From an uncultured Eubacteriales bacterium (GTDB taxonomy: Bacteria > Bacillota > Clostridia > Oscillospirales > Acutalibacteraceae): 64,000 nt of DNA. Every line of letters starts with the position of its first letter. Position 1 is the stretch's first letter. A program made the position numbers and the translations under genes. This document shows positions 53,071-62,669 of this stretch, one piece after another. The stretch lies in the NCBI GenBank assembly GCA_949292775.1, contig CASFBL010000013.1, forward strand, positions 1-64,000, given 5' to 3'. The notes under the pieces are model-generated. The model had not been told where the DNA came from. It searched no databases and saw only the letters and a program-made list of their open reading frames with translations.

Positions 53071-53855
53071 ACCCTTATGAGAACACCGCACCGCTTGCGG
53101 TGCGTCAGAAAATACGCGCCGGAGAAATCACCGGTCAAACCTCGGGAATGTGCTTAGGCTACGCGCAGGCAAATCTTGCTGTGCTGCCGAAAGACCTTGC
53201 CTATGACTTTTTGCTGTTTACCCAGCGCAACCCGAAGCCCTGCCCGATTTTAGAGGTTTCGGATGTCGGCGACCCGTGGCTTCATAAGATTGCAAAGGAC
53301 TGCAATATTGCGACGGATATTCCGAAATACCGCGTCTATGAAAAAGGCGTTTTGGTTGGCGAATATACCGATGTCACGAAGTTTTGGCGCGATGATTTGG
53401 TCGCCTTTTTGATTGGCTGCTCTTTCTCGTTTGAAGCGGAGCTGCTCGAATCGGGCGTGACCGTTCGCCACATTGAAGAGGGCAAAAATGTGCCGATGTA
53501 TTTGACCAACATTCCCTGCGAGCCTGCCGGGGTATTTTCCGGCAACATGGTGGTCAGCATGCGTCCCCTGCCCAACGACCAAATCGTGAAAGCGATTAAC
53601 ATCACCGCATCCATGCCGCGCGTACACGGCACGCCGGTGCATATCGGCGACCCGGAAGCAATTGGGATTCACGACCTTAGCCACCCCGACTTCGGCGAGG
53701 CGGTCACCATTCGTCCGGGTGAAACGCCTGTGTTTTGGGCTTGCGGCGTCACGCCGCAGTCTATTGTGATGAATTCCAAGCCGGATTTCTGCATCACGCA
53801 CGCGCCCGGGCATATGCTGATTACCGATGTGAAAAACGCTGACCTGAAATTTTAA
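53064..53855 (+). CDS. DUF1445 / YcsI-family D-glutamate cyclase-like protein
   Basis: The 263-residue protein is of the YcsI type (often labelled putative hydro-lyase): [115 protein letters not shown], and the C-terminal [33 protein letters not shown]. In mammals this domain forms the N-terminal half of D-glutamate cyclase. It lies between pxpC and pxpA, an arrangement also seen around ycsI in B. subtilis. Confidence 0.9.
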   Translation: MLNPYENTAPLAVRQKIRAGEITGQTSGMCLGYAQANLAVLPKDLAYDFLLFTQRNPKPCPILEVSDVGDPWLHKIAKDCNIATDIPKYRVYEKGVLVGEYTDVTKFWRDDLVAFLIGCSFSFEAELLESGVTVRHIEEGKNVPMYLTNIPCEPAGVFSGNMVVSMRPLPNDQIVKAINITASMPRVHGTPVHIGDPEAIGIHDLSHPDFGEAVTIRPGETPVFWACGVTPQSIVMNSKPDFCITHAPGHMLITDVKNADLKF

Positions 53856-53869
53856 GGGAGGGCTTTCTT

Positions 53870-54637
53870 ATGGCAAAAGTAGATTTAAACTGCGATATGG
53901 GCGAAAGCTTCGGCACTTACACGCTCGGACTTGACGCACAGGTCGCCCGCTATATTTCCTCCGCCAATGTCGCCTGCGGCTTTCACGCCTCAGACCCCGC
54001 GACCATGGCGAAAACCGTGAAAATTTTAAAAGAAAACGGCGTTGCCGCCGGCGCGCACCCGGGTTTTCCCGACCTTTTGGGGTTCGGGCGGCGCAACATG
54101 AACATAAGCCCGGCGGACGCGAAAGCCTATGTGCAATATCAAATCGGCGCACTTCAAGCATTTTGCAAGGCAAGTGGATTGCCTTTACAGCATGTGAAGC
54201 CGCATGGTGCGCTTTACAACATGGCGGGTAAAGATTATGCTTTGAGCCGCGCCATTTGTGAGGGCATTGCCGAGGTGGACGACCGCTTGATTTTATTAGG
54301 GCTTTCCGGCAGTGAAATGCTGAAAGCTGCCAAAGACATCGGCCTTCGCGCGGCAAAAGAAGTATTTGCCGACCGCGCTTATGAAGAGGACGGCTCTTTG
54401 GTTGCGCGCACAAAGCCGGGTGCTATGATTACCGATGAGGAAGAAGCGATTGAACGCGTCATCGGCATGGTGAAACATGGCAAGGTGAAAGCCTTGACAG
54501 GCAAAGAAATTGAAATAGAAGCGAATTCCATTTGCGTGCACGGCGACGGCGAAAAAGCGCTTGCTTTTGTTGAGAAGATTCGCACCGCGCTCGAAGGTGA
54601 AGCCATCACCATTGCACCGCTTCATGAAATTGTATAA
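53870..54637 (+). CDS. pxpA: 5-oxoprolinase subunit PxpA (LamB/YcsF)
   Basis: The 255-residue protein starts [18 protein letters not shown], with metal-binding NCDx[54 protein letters not shown] and [14 protein letters not shown] are typical of LamB/YcsF. It supplies the TIM-like catalytic component of the 5-oxoprolinase. It is 14 bp after the DUF1445 gene and 18 bp before the broken alanine racemase gene. Confidence 0.95.
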   Translation: MAKVDLNCDMGESFGTYTLGLDAQVARYISSANVACGFHASDPATMAKTVKILKENGVAAGAHPGFPDLLGFGRRNMNISPADAKAYVQYQIGALQAFCKASGLPLQHVKPHGALYNMAGKDYALSRAICEGIAEVDDRLILLGLSGSEMLKAAKDIGLRAAKEVFADRAYEEDGSLVARTKPGAMITDEEEAIERVIGMVKHGKVKALTGKEIEIEANSICVHGDGEKALAFVEKIRTALEGEAITIAPLHEIV

Positions 54638-54655
54638 TTAAAGGAAGGACAATAC

Positions 54656-55746
54656 ATGCTGCCGCAAAGGGTTTATGCCGAGGTCAACCTCGACGCAATT
54701 TGTCAGAATATTCAAAACGCCATGGAAAAAGTCGGACCCGACACCAAAATTATGGCAATTATCAAAACCGATGCCTACGGTCACGGCGCTGTGCCGATTG
54801 CACGCGCGCTTTCTGAAATCGGCTGCTATGCGTTCGGCGTAGCAACGGTACCTGAAGCTGTTCAGCTTCGGAAAGCAGGAATCGGGAACCCGATTTTGAT
54901 TTTGGGCTATGTTTTCCCCACAGATTACGACGCGCTGCTCTCGGAAAAACGGTGACCATTCACATTAAGCTTGACACCGGCATGGGACGCATTGGCATGC
55001 AGCCGACCGAAGAAAGTGTTCAGGAAATTCAGCGCATCGCGGCGCTGCCGAACCTTGAAATCAACGGTATTTTCACACACTTTGCCTGTGCGGACGAGAA
55101 AGACAAGACCTCGTGCAACCTGCAAAAGAAGAAATATTTGGACTTCATTCGTCGTTTGGACGAAACGGGTGTTAAAATTCCGATTAAACACATGTGCAAC
55201 AGCGCGGGCATCATTGAATTTGACGATAACTTTTTGAACATGGCGCGCAGCGGCATTATGACCTACGGGTTGTATCCGTCAAACGAAGTAGACAAATCGA
55301 AGTTGGAGCTTCACCCTGCTTTGCAATTAAAAAGCCATGTTGCCTTTGTAAAGACCGTTGACGCAGGCTTTACAGTAAGCTATGGTTCTACCTATACGAC
55401 CACCGGAAAGACCGTGATTGCGACCATACCCGTAGGCTACGGCGACGGGTATCCGCGTGCGCTTTCGAACAAGGGCAAAGTGCTCATTCACGGGCAATTC
55501 GCACCGATTGTGGGGCGCGTCTGCATGGACCAGTTCATGGTTGATGTCACCAATATTCCTAATGTGCAGCAAGGCGACGAGGTTACGATTATCGGGAAAG
55601 ACGGCGACAACCGCATTACGGTCGAAGATGTGGCGGACAACGCTTACAGCTTCAATTATGAGTTCTGCTGCGGCATCAACAAGCGCGTGCCGCGTGTTTA
55701 TATCCGTCACGGGGAAGTGTCCGAAATTGTGGACATGTTGGATTGA
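54656..55746 (+). pseudogene. alr: Alanine racemase with internal frameshifting deletion
   Basis: The gene reads in two frames. 54656-54955 encodes the N-terminal part (RVYAEVNLDAICQNIQ, the PLP lysine in AIIKTDAYGHGA, PILILGYVFPTDYDALLS), then stops. 54952-55746 encodes the rest from GKTVTIHIKLDTGMGRIG, including the catalytic Tyr in VSYGSTYTTT, CMDQFMVDVTNIP and a normal C terminus. Compared with the family, about 25 residues are missing between LLS and GKTVTIH, with loss of frame, so this is a deletion rather than a one-base error. An active racemase is unlikely. It is last in the D-amino-acid operon. Confidence 0.88.
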
Positions 55747-55771
55747 CAAAGCCGCGGTTTTCCTCTAAAAT
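55743..55771 (+). promoter_or_regulatory. Promoter of the DUF4364 gene
   Basis: TTGACA (55743-55748), overlapping the alr stop codon, 17-bp spacer, TAAAAT (55766-55771). Confidence 0.75.
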
Positions 55772-55807
55772 TTATTTTAGGAACCAATTCAACACGGAGC
55801 GAAATTT

Positions 55808-56371
55808 ATGGAATTTGATACTTTTGACGCCTTTGACGCCGGCATTGAGATGGGCGGGCTTCGCAACCGCAACGAGATAAGGCTTTTGGTGTGTTATCTT
55901 CTGAAAGCGATTGACAAACCTGTGCCGAAGTCCCTGCTGTTGGACGCGCTTGTCGGTGAAGGGCTTGCCAATTATTTTGAACTCAATGAGGCTGTTGCCG
56001 AGCTTTTAAAGAACGGCAATATTGACCGGGACATTGCAGAAGATGAAGAAGTTTTAACCGTTACACCGCGCGGGAAAGAGTCGGCAGAGCTGTTGGAAAC
56101 CACGCTTCCGAAAACCGTGCGCGAAAAAGCGGTCAACTCCGGCATCAAGCTGATGACGCTTGCCAAAAATAAACGGGAAAATAAAATTTTGACCGAGAAG
56201 TTGGAAAACGGCGGCTACAATGTCACCTTTATTCTCGGCGACGAGGGCAACGAGCTTATGCGCCTGACGGTGTTTGTCGCCGACAGCATGCAATTAGAAG
56301 CGGTCAAAAACAACTTCCTGCAAGACCCGGTGAAGCTTTATTCGAGCATTATTACCGCGCTGACCATTTAA
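55808..56371 (+). CDS. DUF4364 family protein
   Basis: The 187-residue protein matches the clostridial DUF4364 family: NEIRLLVCYLLKAIDKPVPKSLLLDALV (winged-helix-like) and a region ending YNVTFILGDEGNELMRLTVFVADSMQLEAVKNNFLQDPVKLYSSIITAL. The N terminus resembles a winged-helix DNA-binding fold at about 20-100; TVTPRGKE could be the wing. A regulatory role is often presumed but untested as far as I know. It has its own promoter and terminator, so it is separate from the D-amino-acid operon. Confidence 0.88.
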   Translation: MEFDTFDAFDAGIEMGGLRNRNEIRLLVCYLLKAIDKPVPKSLLLDALVGEGLANYFELNEAVAELLKNGNIDRDIAEDEEVLTVTPRGKESAELLETTLPKTVREKAVNSGIKLMTLAKNKRENKILTEKLENGGYNVTFILGDEGNELMRLTVFVADSMQLEAVKNNFLQDPVKLYSSIITALTI

Positions 56372-56380
56372 TTAAAAATA

Positions 56381-56420
56381 AAAACAGCCGTTTGGAAAAA
56401 TCCAAACGGCTGTTTTTTCT
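56381..56420 (+). terminator. Terminator of the DUF4364 gene
   Basis: AAAACAGCCGTTTGGA (56381-56396) pairs perfectly with TCCAAACGGCTGTTTT (56401-56416), loop AAAA, followed by TTCT. Confidence 0.88.
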
Positions 56421-56453
56421 ATAACCGGAACCTGCATGCAGGCTAAAAAGGAC

Positions 56454-56482
56454 AAAAAAATAGCCCCCCTATTGGGGAACTA
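56454..56482 (-). terminator. Terminator of the 5S rRNA-like gene
   Basis: On the minus strand TAG/CTA and CCCC/GGGG (56461-56482) form a stem followed by seven T residues (56460-56454). Confidence 0.65.
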
Positions 56483-56490
56483 CTTTTAAG

Positions 56491-56605
<115 letters not shown>

Positions 56606-56740
56606 GCAAGTCTTTTTTTCAAAAAAATTCAATTTTTTTAAACTTTTTTCAAAGAAAAAAATCCGGCGCGGCGGCAGGTGGTTTTTGACACGAAAAACAT
56701 AACCTTTCACCGCGCTTTGGAAATATGAATATTTTGAAAA

Positions 56741-57241
56741 TTATTCGGCAACCAGCACTTTTTCGATTGCCCCGACATACATTCTGTGGTAATCTTGAAG
56801 TGCGTAAGTGTCCATAATCGACGGGTCTAAAAAGCCTTTGGGGTCAATGTCCTGGAACGCCATTTTGCGGCAGACAAAAGCCGTTTGCGCCTGTTCGAAG
56901 GTCACGCCCTCCCCCGCTTTTATAGGCTGAAAGCCGGTGAGCGCCATTTTGTCGGTGTCACGGCCGGATTTTGCACCGCAAATACCGAGCTCTTTTTTAT
57001 AGTCCCCGCCGAAAAAGCTTAAAGTGAAATAATCGTTTTCTTCCATAAAACCATAGGTATAGCGCTGGGGACGCACAAAGACGAACGCGACATCTTTCCC
57101 CCAAAGCTCGCCGACGCCGCCCCAGCTTATGGTCATGGTATTGAATTTGTCAAGGGTTCCTGCTGTCAGCAGCGCCCAGTCGTCGGAGATCATTTTGACC
57201 GGGGAAGTCGTTAAGGCTTTCAAAGTTGTTTCCTGAAACAT
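56741..57241 (-). CDS. Flavin reductase-like (flavoredoxin) protein
   Basis: The preferred start is ATG 57241; GTG 57250 is in frame. The 166-residue protein has the FMN-binding split-barrel pattern: PVKMISDDWALLTAGTLDKFNTMTISWGGVGELWGKDVAFVFVRPQRYTYGFMEENDYFTLSFFG, with WGGVG and VRPQRYT near the FMN site. AKSGRDTDKMALTGFQPI is the usual flavoredoxin block. It may reduce FMN or carry electrons. It is divergent from the TIM-barrel gene. Confidence 0.87.
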   Translation of the reverse strand: MFQETTLKALTTSPVKMISDDWALLTAGTLDKFNTMTISWGGVGELWGKDVAFVFVRPQRYTYGFMEENDYFTLSFFGGDYKKELGICGAKSGRDTDKMALTGFQPIKAGEGVTFEQAQTAFVCRKMAFQDIDPKGFLDPSIMDTYALQDYHRMYVGAIEKVLVAE

Positions 57242-57305
57242 AGTTTTCACGCTTTCTTTAAAGATTTTATCTTTATTATCATAATACGAAATGAGGTTAA
57301 AATCA

Positions 57306-57968
57306 ATGACGGAATTAAAAGGCTATCTGCGCGATTTTCGCCTGCATGTGCCGGAAGTGATTTCCGAATGCCCCGGCATTGGTATTTTCGGAAGAACCAT
57401 TCGCTCGGTATTGTTTTCGACCGATGTGAGCATCATTCGCAATTCCAATGCAGATGCAATTATCGCAGTCTATCCGTTTACCCCGCAGCCGGTCATTACA
57501 CAAGCGGTCATGCTTGCGGCAGACGCGCCGGTATTTGTCGGCATCGGCGGAGGACTCACGAAAGGTGAACGGGTCATAGGCCTCGGCAAGCACGCGGAAT
57601 ATCAAGGTGCAAGCGGCGTTGTGGTAAATGCGCCCACAGCAGATGAAACCATTTCTGCTTTGAAAACACAGCTGGACATCCCGGTGATTGTAACGGTTGT
57701 TTCTGAACGCGATGATATTGCAAAACGCCTTGCCGCCGGCGCGGAAATTCTGAATATTTCCGCTGCGGCTAAAACGCCGGAGCTTGTGCGCAAAATCCGG
57801 ACAGACTTCCCACAGGCACCCATTATCGCTACCGGCGGGTCGACGGAAGAAAGCATTCGCCGGACGATAGAAGCGGGCGCAGATGCCATAACATGGACAC
57901 CGCCGTCAAACGGCGAGGTTTTCCGCGATGTGATGGAGGCCTACCGTCAAAACAAAGCGCACCCGTAA
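57306..57968 (+). CDS. TIM-barrel phosphate-binding protein of unknown function
   Basis: The start is ATG 57306 behind GAGGTTAAAATC. The 220-residue protein has alternating strand-helix repeats and a C-terminal phosphate-binding pattern IIATGGSTEESIRRTIEAGADAITWTPP. VFVGIGGGLTKGERV and VIVTVVSERDDIAKRLAAGAEILNISAA are other barrel strands. It resembles small nitronate-monooxygenase/indole-glycerol-phosphate-type barrels, but no catalytic residue can be named. The gene stands alone, followed by a terminator. Confidence 0.8.
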   Translation: MTELKGYLRDFRLHVPEVISECPGIGIFGRTIRSVLFSTDVSIIRNSNADAIIAVYPFTPQPVITQAVMLAADAPVFVGIGGGLTKGERVIGLGKHAEYQGASGVVVNAPTADETISALKTQLDIPVIVTVVSERDDIAKRLAAGAEILNISAAAKTPELVRKIRTDFPQAPIIATGGSTEESIRRTIEAGADAITWTPPSNGEVFRDVMEAYRQNKAHP

Positions 57969-57995
57969 AGCCAAAATTACCTATAAAATTGACGA

Positions 57996-58030
57996 AGCAT
58001 CGGCAAAACTTGCCGATGCTCCACTTTTTT
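57996..58030 (+). terminator. Terminator
   Basis: AGCATCGGCAA (57996-58006) and TTGCCGATGCT (58010-58020), loop AAC, followed by CCACTTTTTT. Confidence 0.85.
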
Positions 58031-58084
58031 ATATAAACCGTGATGCAAGGAGAAAGGCCTTATCTCCGGGCACATGAAAACCTG

Positions 58085-59656
58085 TTAGTTCCCATAGCCG
58101 TATGCACCGAACGGATTGTAATAACCACTGCTGGTTGTTGGTTCCGCAGTTGCGGTCGTTGTACCTTTATCTTCAACGAGCGTAACTTTCACATCGAACT
58201 GATTTAAGGTGTAATTGTTTTGCATATCCACCCGTGCAATCGTCAGTGTCAGTTCATCGCCGACATTGGAATTCTCAATCAAATCCGGCAAGGTGTCGGC
58301 AGATTCCAAATCTTCTCCGTTTACTTTAATAATCATATCACCCTGCTGCACTTCTGTGTTGGCAAGCGGGCTGTCGCTGGAAATAGATTGAATGACAATG
58401 GTTCCGGCAGGCAGCTTGTTTACGCTTGCAATCATGCTGTACATCTGATTGGAGGATACGGAAAAGTAGGTTATGCCAAGCTTCGGGCGATTGGTCACAT
58501 AGCCGTTGGCGACGATTTCGTCAAACACTTCTTTGACCGTCACACTCGGTACTGCAAAGCCCATGCCCTCATAATCGGTGCTTGCGATTTTCGAAGAGTT
58601 GATGCCAATGACCTGACCGTAAGCGTTGACCAATGCACCGCCGGAGTTACCGGGGTTAATCGCTGCGGTGTGCTGAATGCAAAGCATTTCATAGCCAATC
58701 TCACTGTCAACCGGGCGGGAAATTGCCGAAACAATACCGTTGGTAAAGGAGCCGGCAAACGCAACGCCGCCGGGGTTGCCGATAGCATAGACCGTTTCAC
58801 CGACGGAAAGGCTGTCGGAGTCGCCGAGCTCGGCGGCTTTAAGCCCTGTTGCAGCAATACGAAGAACGCCGATGTCGGTTCTTGAATCATACCCAACCAC
58901 AGTCGCGTCATACTGGGTTTCATCATACAACTGAACTTTAATTGTGCCGCCGTCACTAATCACATGCGCGCAAGTCACAATGTAGGTGTATTTTCCGGTG
59001 CTGTCTTCCCCGACAATCACGCCGGAACCTTCCCCTGCAAGAGAGGTGTTGCTGAAGCTGTTGCTGGCATAGACCAAAACACCTACGGAGCTTTCTTTTA
59101 CCTTTTCATAAACACCTTTGGCGGTCAGTTCCCCGCCGGTGCCGGTGCTGGACGCTGTCGGCGATTCTGCAATATTTACAGAAGCAGAATCTCCGTCAGA
59201 AGTGGATTTCTGTGCGCTGTTGCCTTTGACAAGCGCCACGGAAAGGCCAACTACCGCAAGGACCAAACAAGCGGCAACTGCACCAAGGAAGATGCGAAGC
59301 CCGTTCTTTTTGTGTTTGGAATTCTTTTCAATTTGCTTTTTCGGCTTTTGCTGCGGTGCCGCTGTGCCGTAATAGACATAATTGGGATTACCGTTATAAT
59401 AGCCGTTTTGCTGTGCATAAGGCGGCTGTTGGTTGGGCACGCCGGTCTGATTGCCGTTGCCGTAAGGATACCCATAATTCGGCTGCACAGGCTGCTGTTC
59501 ATTTACAGCAGTTTCTGCCGCAGACGCTGTGTTTTCATTTTCCGCCTGCACGGGTGCGGTCTTTTCGTCCGTTTCGACCGTATCTTGTGCGGGGGTTGCA
59601 TTATCCTGCAGCGGCTCTGCCGGCTGCTGTTCTCTATTATTCAAATCATCTTGCAT
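58085..59656 (-). CDS. htrA: HtrA/DegP-type membrane serine protease
   Basis: ATG 59656 follows AAGGAGGCATCTTT. The 523-residue protein begins with a Q/N/P/E-rich cytoplasmic region (about 1-115, with YGYPYGNGNQ-like repeats), then KKNGLRIFLGAVAACLVLAV, one membrane anchor (about 120-145). The extracytoplasmic protease domain has the triad His in VTCAHVISDGG, Asp in YDSRTDIGVLRI and Ser in AINPGNSGGALVN. A PDZ domain covers about 395-490. It degrades or refolds damaged exported proteins. It lies directly after a sensor kinase gene, which suggests control by that system. Confidence 0.95.
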   Translation of the reverse strand: MQDDLNNREQQPAEPLQDNATPAQDTVETDEKTAPVQAENENTASAAETAVNEQQPVQPNYGYPYGNGNQTGVPNQQPPYAQQNGYYNGNPNYVYYGTAAPQQKPKKQIEKNSKHKKNGLRIFLGAVAACLVLAVVGLSVALVKGNSAQKSTSDGDSASVNIAESPTASSTGTGGELTAKGVYEKVKESSVGVLVYASNSFSNTSLAGEGSGVIVGEDSTGKYTYIVTCAHVISDGGTIKVQLYDETQYDATVVGYDSRTDIGVLRIAATGLKAAELGDSDSLSVGETVYAIGNPGGVAFAGSFTNGIVSAISRPVDSEIGYEMLCIQHTAAINPGNSGGALVNAYGQVIGINSSKIASTDYEGMGFAVPSVTVKEVFDEIVANGYVTNRPKLGITYFSVSSNQMYSMIASVNKLPAGTIVIQSISSDSPLANTEVQQGDMIIKVNGEDLESADTLPDLIENSNVGDELTLTIARVDMQNNYTLNQFDVKVTLVEDKGTTTATAEPTTSSGYYNPFGAYGYGN

Positions 59657-59702
59657 AAAGATGCCTCCTTGTGTTTTGTTCTGCCCTAATCGTACCGGCC
59701 GG

Positions 59703-59721
59703 TTATTAACTGGATATTAAC
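59703..59721 (-). promoter_or_regulatory. TTAAC direct repeats, candidate response-regulator site upstream of htrA
   Basis: TTATTAAC (59703-59710) and ATATTAAC (59714-59721) are direct repeats 11 bp apart, one helical turn, the arrangement bound by OmpR/PhoB-type dimers. No good -35 box lies here, which fits an activated promoter with -10 TACGAT downstream. Confidence 0.5.
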
Positions 59722-59768
59722 AGCCTTTAAAGTTTTTTGGGGAGATTGTGAACAACCCGTAAAGCCTG

Positions 59769-61292
59769 TCAGTGCGTTACAGGCGGGCGATTCGGAATGG
59801 TAAACGAAAACTCGGCAAACTCATTTTCTGCACTGCGCACCTGAATGGTGCCGCCGTGCATTTCAATAATGGTTTTGCAAATATAAAGCCCTAATCCTGC
59901 GCCTTTGACATCATAGCTTCTGGATTTGTCTACCTTATAGAACCGCTCAAACACACGGGAAAGCTCTTCTGAAGAGATGCCGGTCCCGGTATTGCGAATG
60001 GTTACAGTCGTGTCAAGAGCATTTTGGGTAACCGACACGCGAATGATTCCGTTTTCCGTAAACTTGACCGCGTTGTCAATCAGGTTATAAACCACCTGAT
60101 GCAGCATATCTTTATCTGCCTGAATCGTGGTCGGCTGTAAAGCGTCTAAGCCTTGCACATCAATATGCTTCTTTTCAATAAGTTGCTCAAAATTGAGCAT
60201 AGTATTAAATATTTCCTGGCAGATATCAAATTCCTTGGGCTGCAGCTGCAGCTCGCCCGCCTCAATTTTAGACATGTTGAGCATAGCGGTCACAAGTCTT
60301 GCAAGGCGCTTGGTTTCGGTAGAAACGATCTCCAAATAATGGTCCTGTTTTTCAGGCGGAATGGTGCCGTCCAAAATACCATCAATAAACCCGCCGATGG
60401 TCGTCATGGGCGTTTTCAACTCATGGGACACATTGGCAACAAAGCTGCGCCTTGAGGTCTCCTGTAATGCGAGAGACGCCGCCATTTTATTAAAGGCGCT
60501 CGTCAGTTCCGCAAGCTCGTCAGTACCGTTAACATGCACACGCGGGCTGAAATCTCCGGTTGCATAAGCTTTGGCGGCGCGTGACATTTCATTCAGCGGC
60601 CGAACCAAATTAACAGTAAACAAATAAATTACAACAAAGCCGACCGCAAGCGCCATAAGGGACGCGAAAACGAACATGCGCAGCACATTGAAAAAGTACT
60701 CTTTAAAACTCAGGTTCATGGGTTCCGTAGCGAAGACCACCCCTAACGCCTGCCCATTTACCACAACCGGCTGTGCCGCCACCAAATGTTTGGTGCTCAA
60801 AGTGCCGTCAAGCGTGCTTTTCGCAAAGTAGTTGCCTTTCATGGCTTCACTCAGCACGCTTTCCGGGATTTGATAGGTGTCATGCAGCGCGCAGCCGCCG
60901 TTGGATTTTACCTCCAAACCGGAAGAAATCAATTCTTTGCAGAGGATGACATGTCCGTTCATATCGCACATGAACACATCGGCATCGATGGCTTCGGAAA
61001 CAGTAGTCAGGTTGTTGCAGATAAAAACGATGGAGCCCTGTGGTTCATTCTGCAGCCAGGAGGAAAGCACCTGTGAGGTGGAAGACGCCACGCTTTTTGC
61101 GTTTTCTTTCAGCAATGTGGCTTTTTGGTTGGACCAATAATTGGTTACAAACAACGCCAGCATCAGCCCGAGAATTAAAAAGCAGATAAACACGATGATA
61201 AAAAACACCGTGAAATACTTTACAAACATCGACTGATTGCGGAATTTGCGCATCAGCTTTTGGGAAAACTGTTTGATTTGACCCTTCAGCAT
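59769..61292 (-). CDS. Membrane sensor histidine kinase
   Basis: The 507-residue protein has a first membrane helix (about 27-50), a roughly 140-residue outside domain, a second helix (about 200-222), HAMP (NLVRPLNEMSRAAKAYATGDF), HisKA with phosphorylated His in FVANVSHELKTPMTTIGGF, and an ATPase domain with VVYNLIDNAVKFTENG and GAGLGLYICKTIIEMHGG. The C terminus matches the PhoR/VicK-type class I kinases. It lies 3 bp after the response regulator and 113 bp before htrA. Its signal is unknown; envelope stress is a reasonable guess from htrA. Confidence 0.95.
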   Translation of the reverse strand: MLKGQIKQFSQKLMRKFRNQSMFVKYFTVFFIIVFICFLILGLMLALFVTNYWSNQKATLLKENAKSVASSTSQVLSSWLQNEPQGSIVFICNNLTTVSEAIDADVFMCDMNGHVILCKELISSGLEVKSNGGCALHDTYQIPESVLSEAMKGNYFAKSTLDGTLSTKHLVAAQPVVVNGQALGVVFATEPMNLSFKEYFFNVLRMFVFASLMALAVGFVVIYLFTVNLVRPLNEMSRAAKAYATGDFSPRVHVNGTDELAELTSAFNKMAASLALQETSRRSFVANVSHELKTPMTTIGGFIDGILDGTIPPEKQDHYLEIVSTETKRLARLVTAMLNMSKIEAGELQLQPKEFDICQEIFNTMLNFEQLIEKKHIDVQGLDALQPTTIQADKDMLHQVVYNLIDNAVKFTENGIIRVSVTQNALDTTVTIRNTGTGISSEELSRVFERFYKVDKSRSYDVKGAGLGLYICKTIIEMHGGTIQVRSAENEFAEFSFTIPNRPPVTH

Positions 61293-61295
61293 AAA

Positions 61296-61991
61296 TCAGG
61301 CGTCCTTTGTTTCAAATTTATAGCCGACGCCCCAAACGGTTTTGAGTTCCCATTTGTCGGAAACGCCTTCCAGCTTTTCACGAAGCCGCTTGACATGCAC
61401 ATCGACAGTTCTGGAATCGCCGTAATAATCAAAGCCCCAAACCTCATCAAGCAGCTGGTCACGGGTGAACACACGGTTCGGGTTGGACGCCAAGTGGTAA
61501 ATCAGCTCCAGTTCTTTGGGCGGCGTGTCCACAGGCGTGCCGTTGACTTTCATTTCATAATTGGTCAGGTTAATAGAAAGGTTTTCAAAATTGACCTCCT
61601 TGGCGGTATCGGAGGTATTGGAGCTGCCGGTGCGGCGCAGAACCGCTTTGATACGCGCCACCATTTCTTTGGTGTCAAATGGCTTGGTCATGTAATCATC
61701 GGCGCCGAGTTCCAGCCCAAGTACCTTGTCAAAGGTTTCGCCTTTCGCCGTCAGCATGATGATGGGTTTGTCAGAAAATTTGCGGATTTCCCGGCAGACC
61801 TGCCAGCCGTCGAGCTTGGGCAGCATAATGTCAAGCAGCATCAAATCAGGATTTTCCTGTTTAAACGCATTGACCGCCGAAACACCGTCGTTCACAATTT
61901 TGACGGTATACCCCTCTTTTTCGAGATACAATCGAATCAATTCGCAGATATTAGAGTCATCGTCTACAACTAAAATTTTTTCATTTGGCAT
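61296..61991 (-). CDS. OmpR/PhoB-family response regulator
   Basis: The 231-residue protein has a receiver domain (KILVVDDDSNICELI, phospho-Asp in DLMLLDIMLPKLDG, Thr in IIMLTAKGE, Lys in DDYMTKPFD) and a C-terminal winged helix (VNGTPVDTPPKELELIYHLA ... QLLDEVWGFDYYGDSRTVDVHVKRLREKLE). It is paired with the kinase 3 bp downstream. Candidate target: the TTAAC repeats before htrA. Confidence 0.96.
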   Translation of the reverse strand: MPNEKILVVDDDSNICELIRLYLEKEGYTVKIVNDGVSAVNAFKQENPDLMLLDIMLPKLDGWQVCREIRKFSDKPIIMLTAKGETFDKVLGLELGADDYMTKPFDTKEMVARIKAVLRRTGSSNTSDTAKEVNFENLSINLTNYEMKVNGTPVDTPPKELELIYHLASNPNRVFTRDQLLDEVWGFDYYGDSRTVDVHVKRLREKLEGVSDKWELKTVWGVGYKFETKDA

Positions 61992-62100
61992 AAAATTTCA
62001 CCCTTTCCGGACATTTTAACAATCGTTTTTATTATATTGGGTATTTGAAAATAAGATATGAACAAAAATGGAAGCATTTGTAAAAGTAAGTTGCCTTTTA

Positions 62101-62140
62101 GCAAAACACCACCCAAAGGGCGCTTTGGATGGTATTTTTT
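62101..62140 (-). terminator. Terminator after leuD
   Basis: ACCACCCAAAG (62108-62118) pairs with CTTTGGATGGT (62123-62133) with one G-U; GTTTTGC follows on the minus strand. Confidence 0.55.
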
Positions 62141-62170
62141 CGAGGTATTCAGTTTGCCCGCAGGCATAGC

Positions 62171-62650
62171 TTACTTCAAAGAAGCCAGCAGCCCGCCTTT
62201 TTGAATAATGTTCTGAATGAATGGCGGGAACGGTTCGGCCTTGTAGGTCTTGTTTTTGGTCAGATTGGTGATGATGCCGCTGTCAAAATCGACCGCGACC
62301 TCGTCACCGTTCTCGATGTCATCCCCCGCTTCGGGGCACTCTAAAATCGGCAGACCGATGTTCAGTGCGTTGCGGTAGAAGATACGGGCAAAGTTTTTGG
62401 CAATGACGCAGGAAACGCCGGACGCCTTAATGGCAATCGGCGCGTGCTCACGCGAAGAACCGCAGCCGAAGTTTACGCCTGCGACCATAATATCGCCGGG
62501 CTGCACCTTTTCTACAAAGTTTTTGTCAATATCCTCCATGCAGTGCGCCGCAAGCTCCTTGGGGTCGCCGGTATTTAAGTAGCGCGCAGGGATGATGACA
62601 TCCGTGTCTACATGGTCGCCGTATTTATGTACTTTTCCTTGAATTTTCAT
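62171..62650 (-). CDS. leuD: 3-isopropylmalate dehydratase small subunit
   Basis: The 159-residue protein is the short bacterial/archaeal LeuD type: [41 protein letters not shown] and [23 protein letters not shown]. It forms isopropylmalate isomerase with LeuC, the second step of leucine synthesis. It lies 19 bp after leuC. Confidence 0.95.
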   Translation of the reverse strand: MKIQGKVHKYGDHVDTDVIIPARYLNTGDPKELAAHCMEDIDKNFVEKVQPGDIMVAGVNFGCGSSREHAPIAIKASGVSCVIAKNFARIFYRNALNIGLPILECPEAGDDIENGDEVAVDFDSGIITNLTKNKTYKAEPFPPFIQNIIQKGGLLASLK

Positions 62651-62669
62651 AGTGTTCCGTCCTTTCCAG

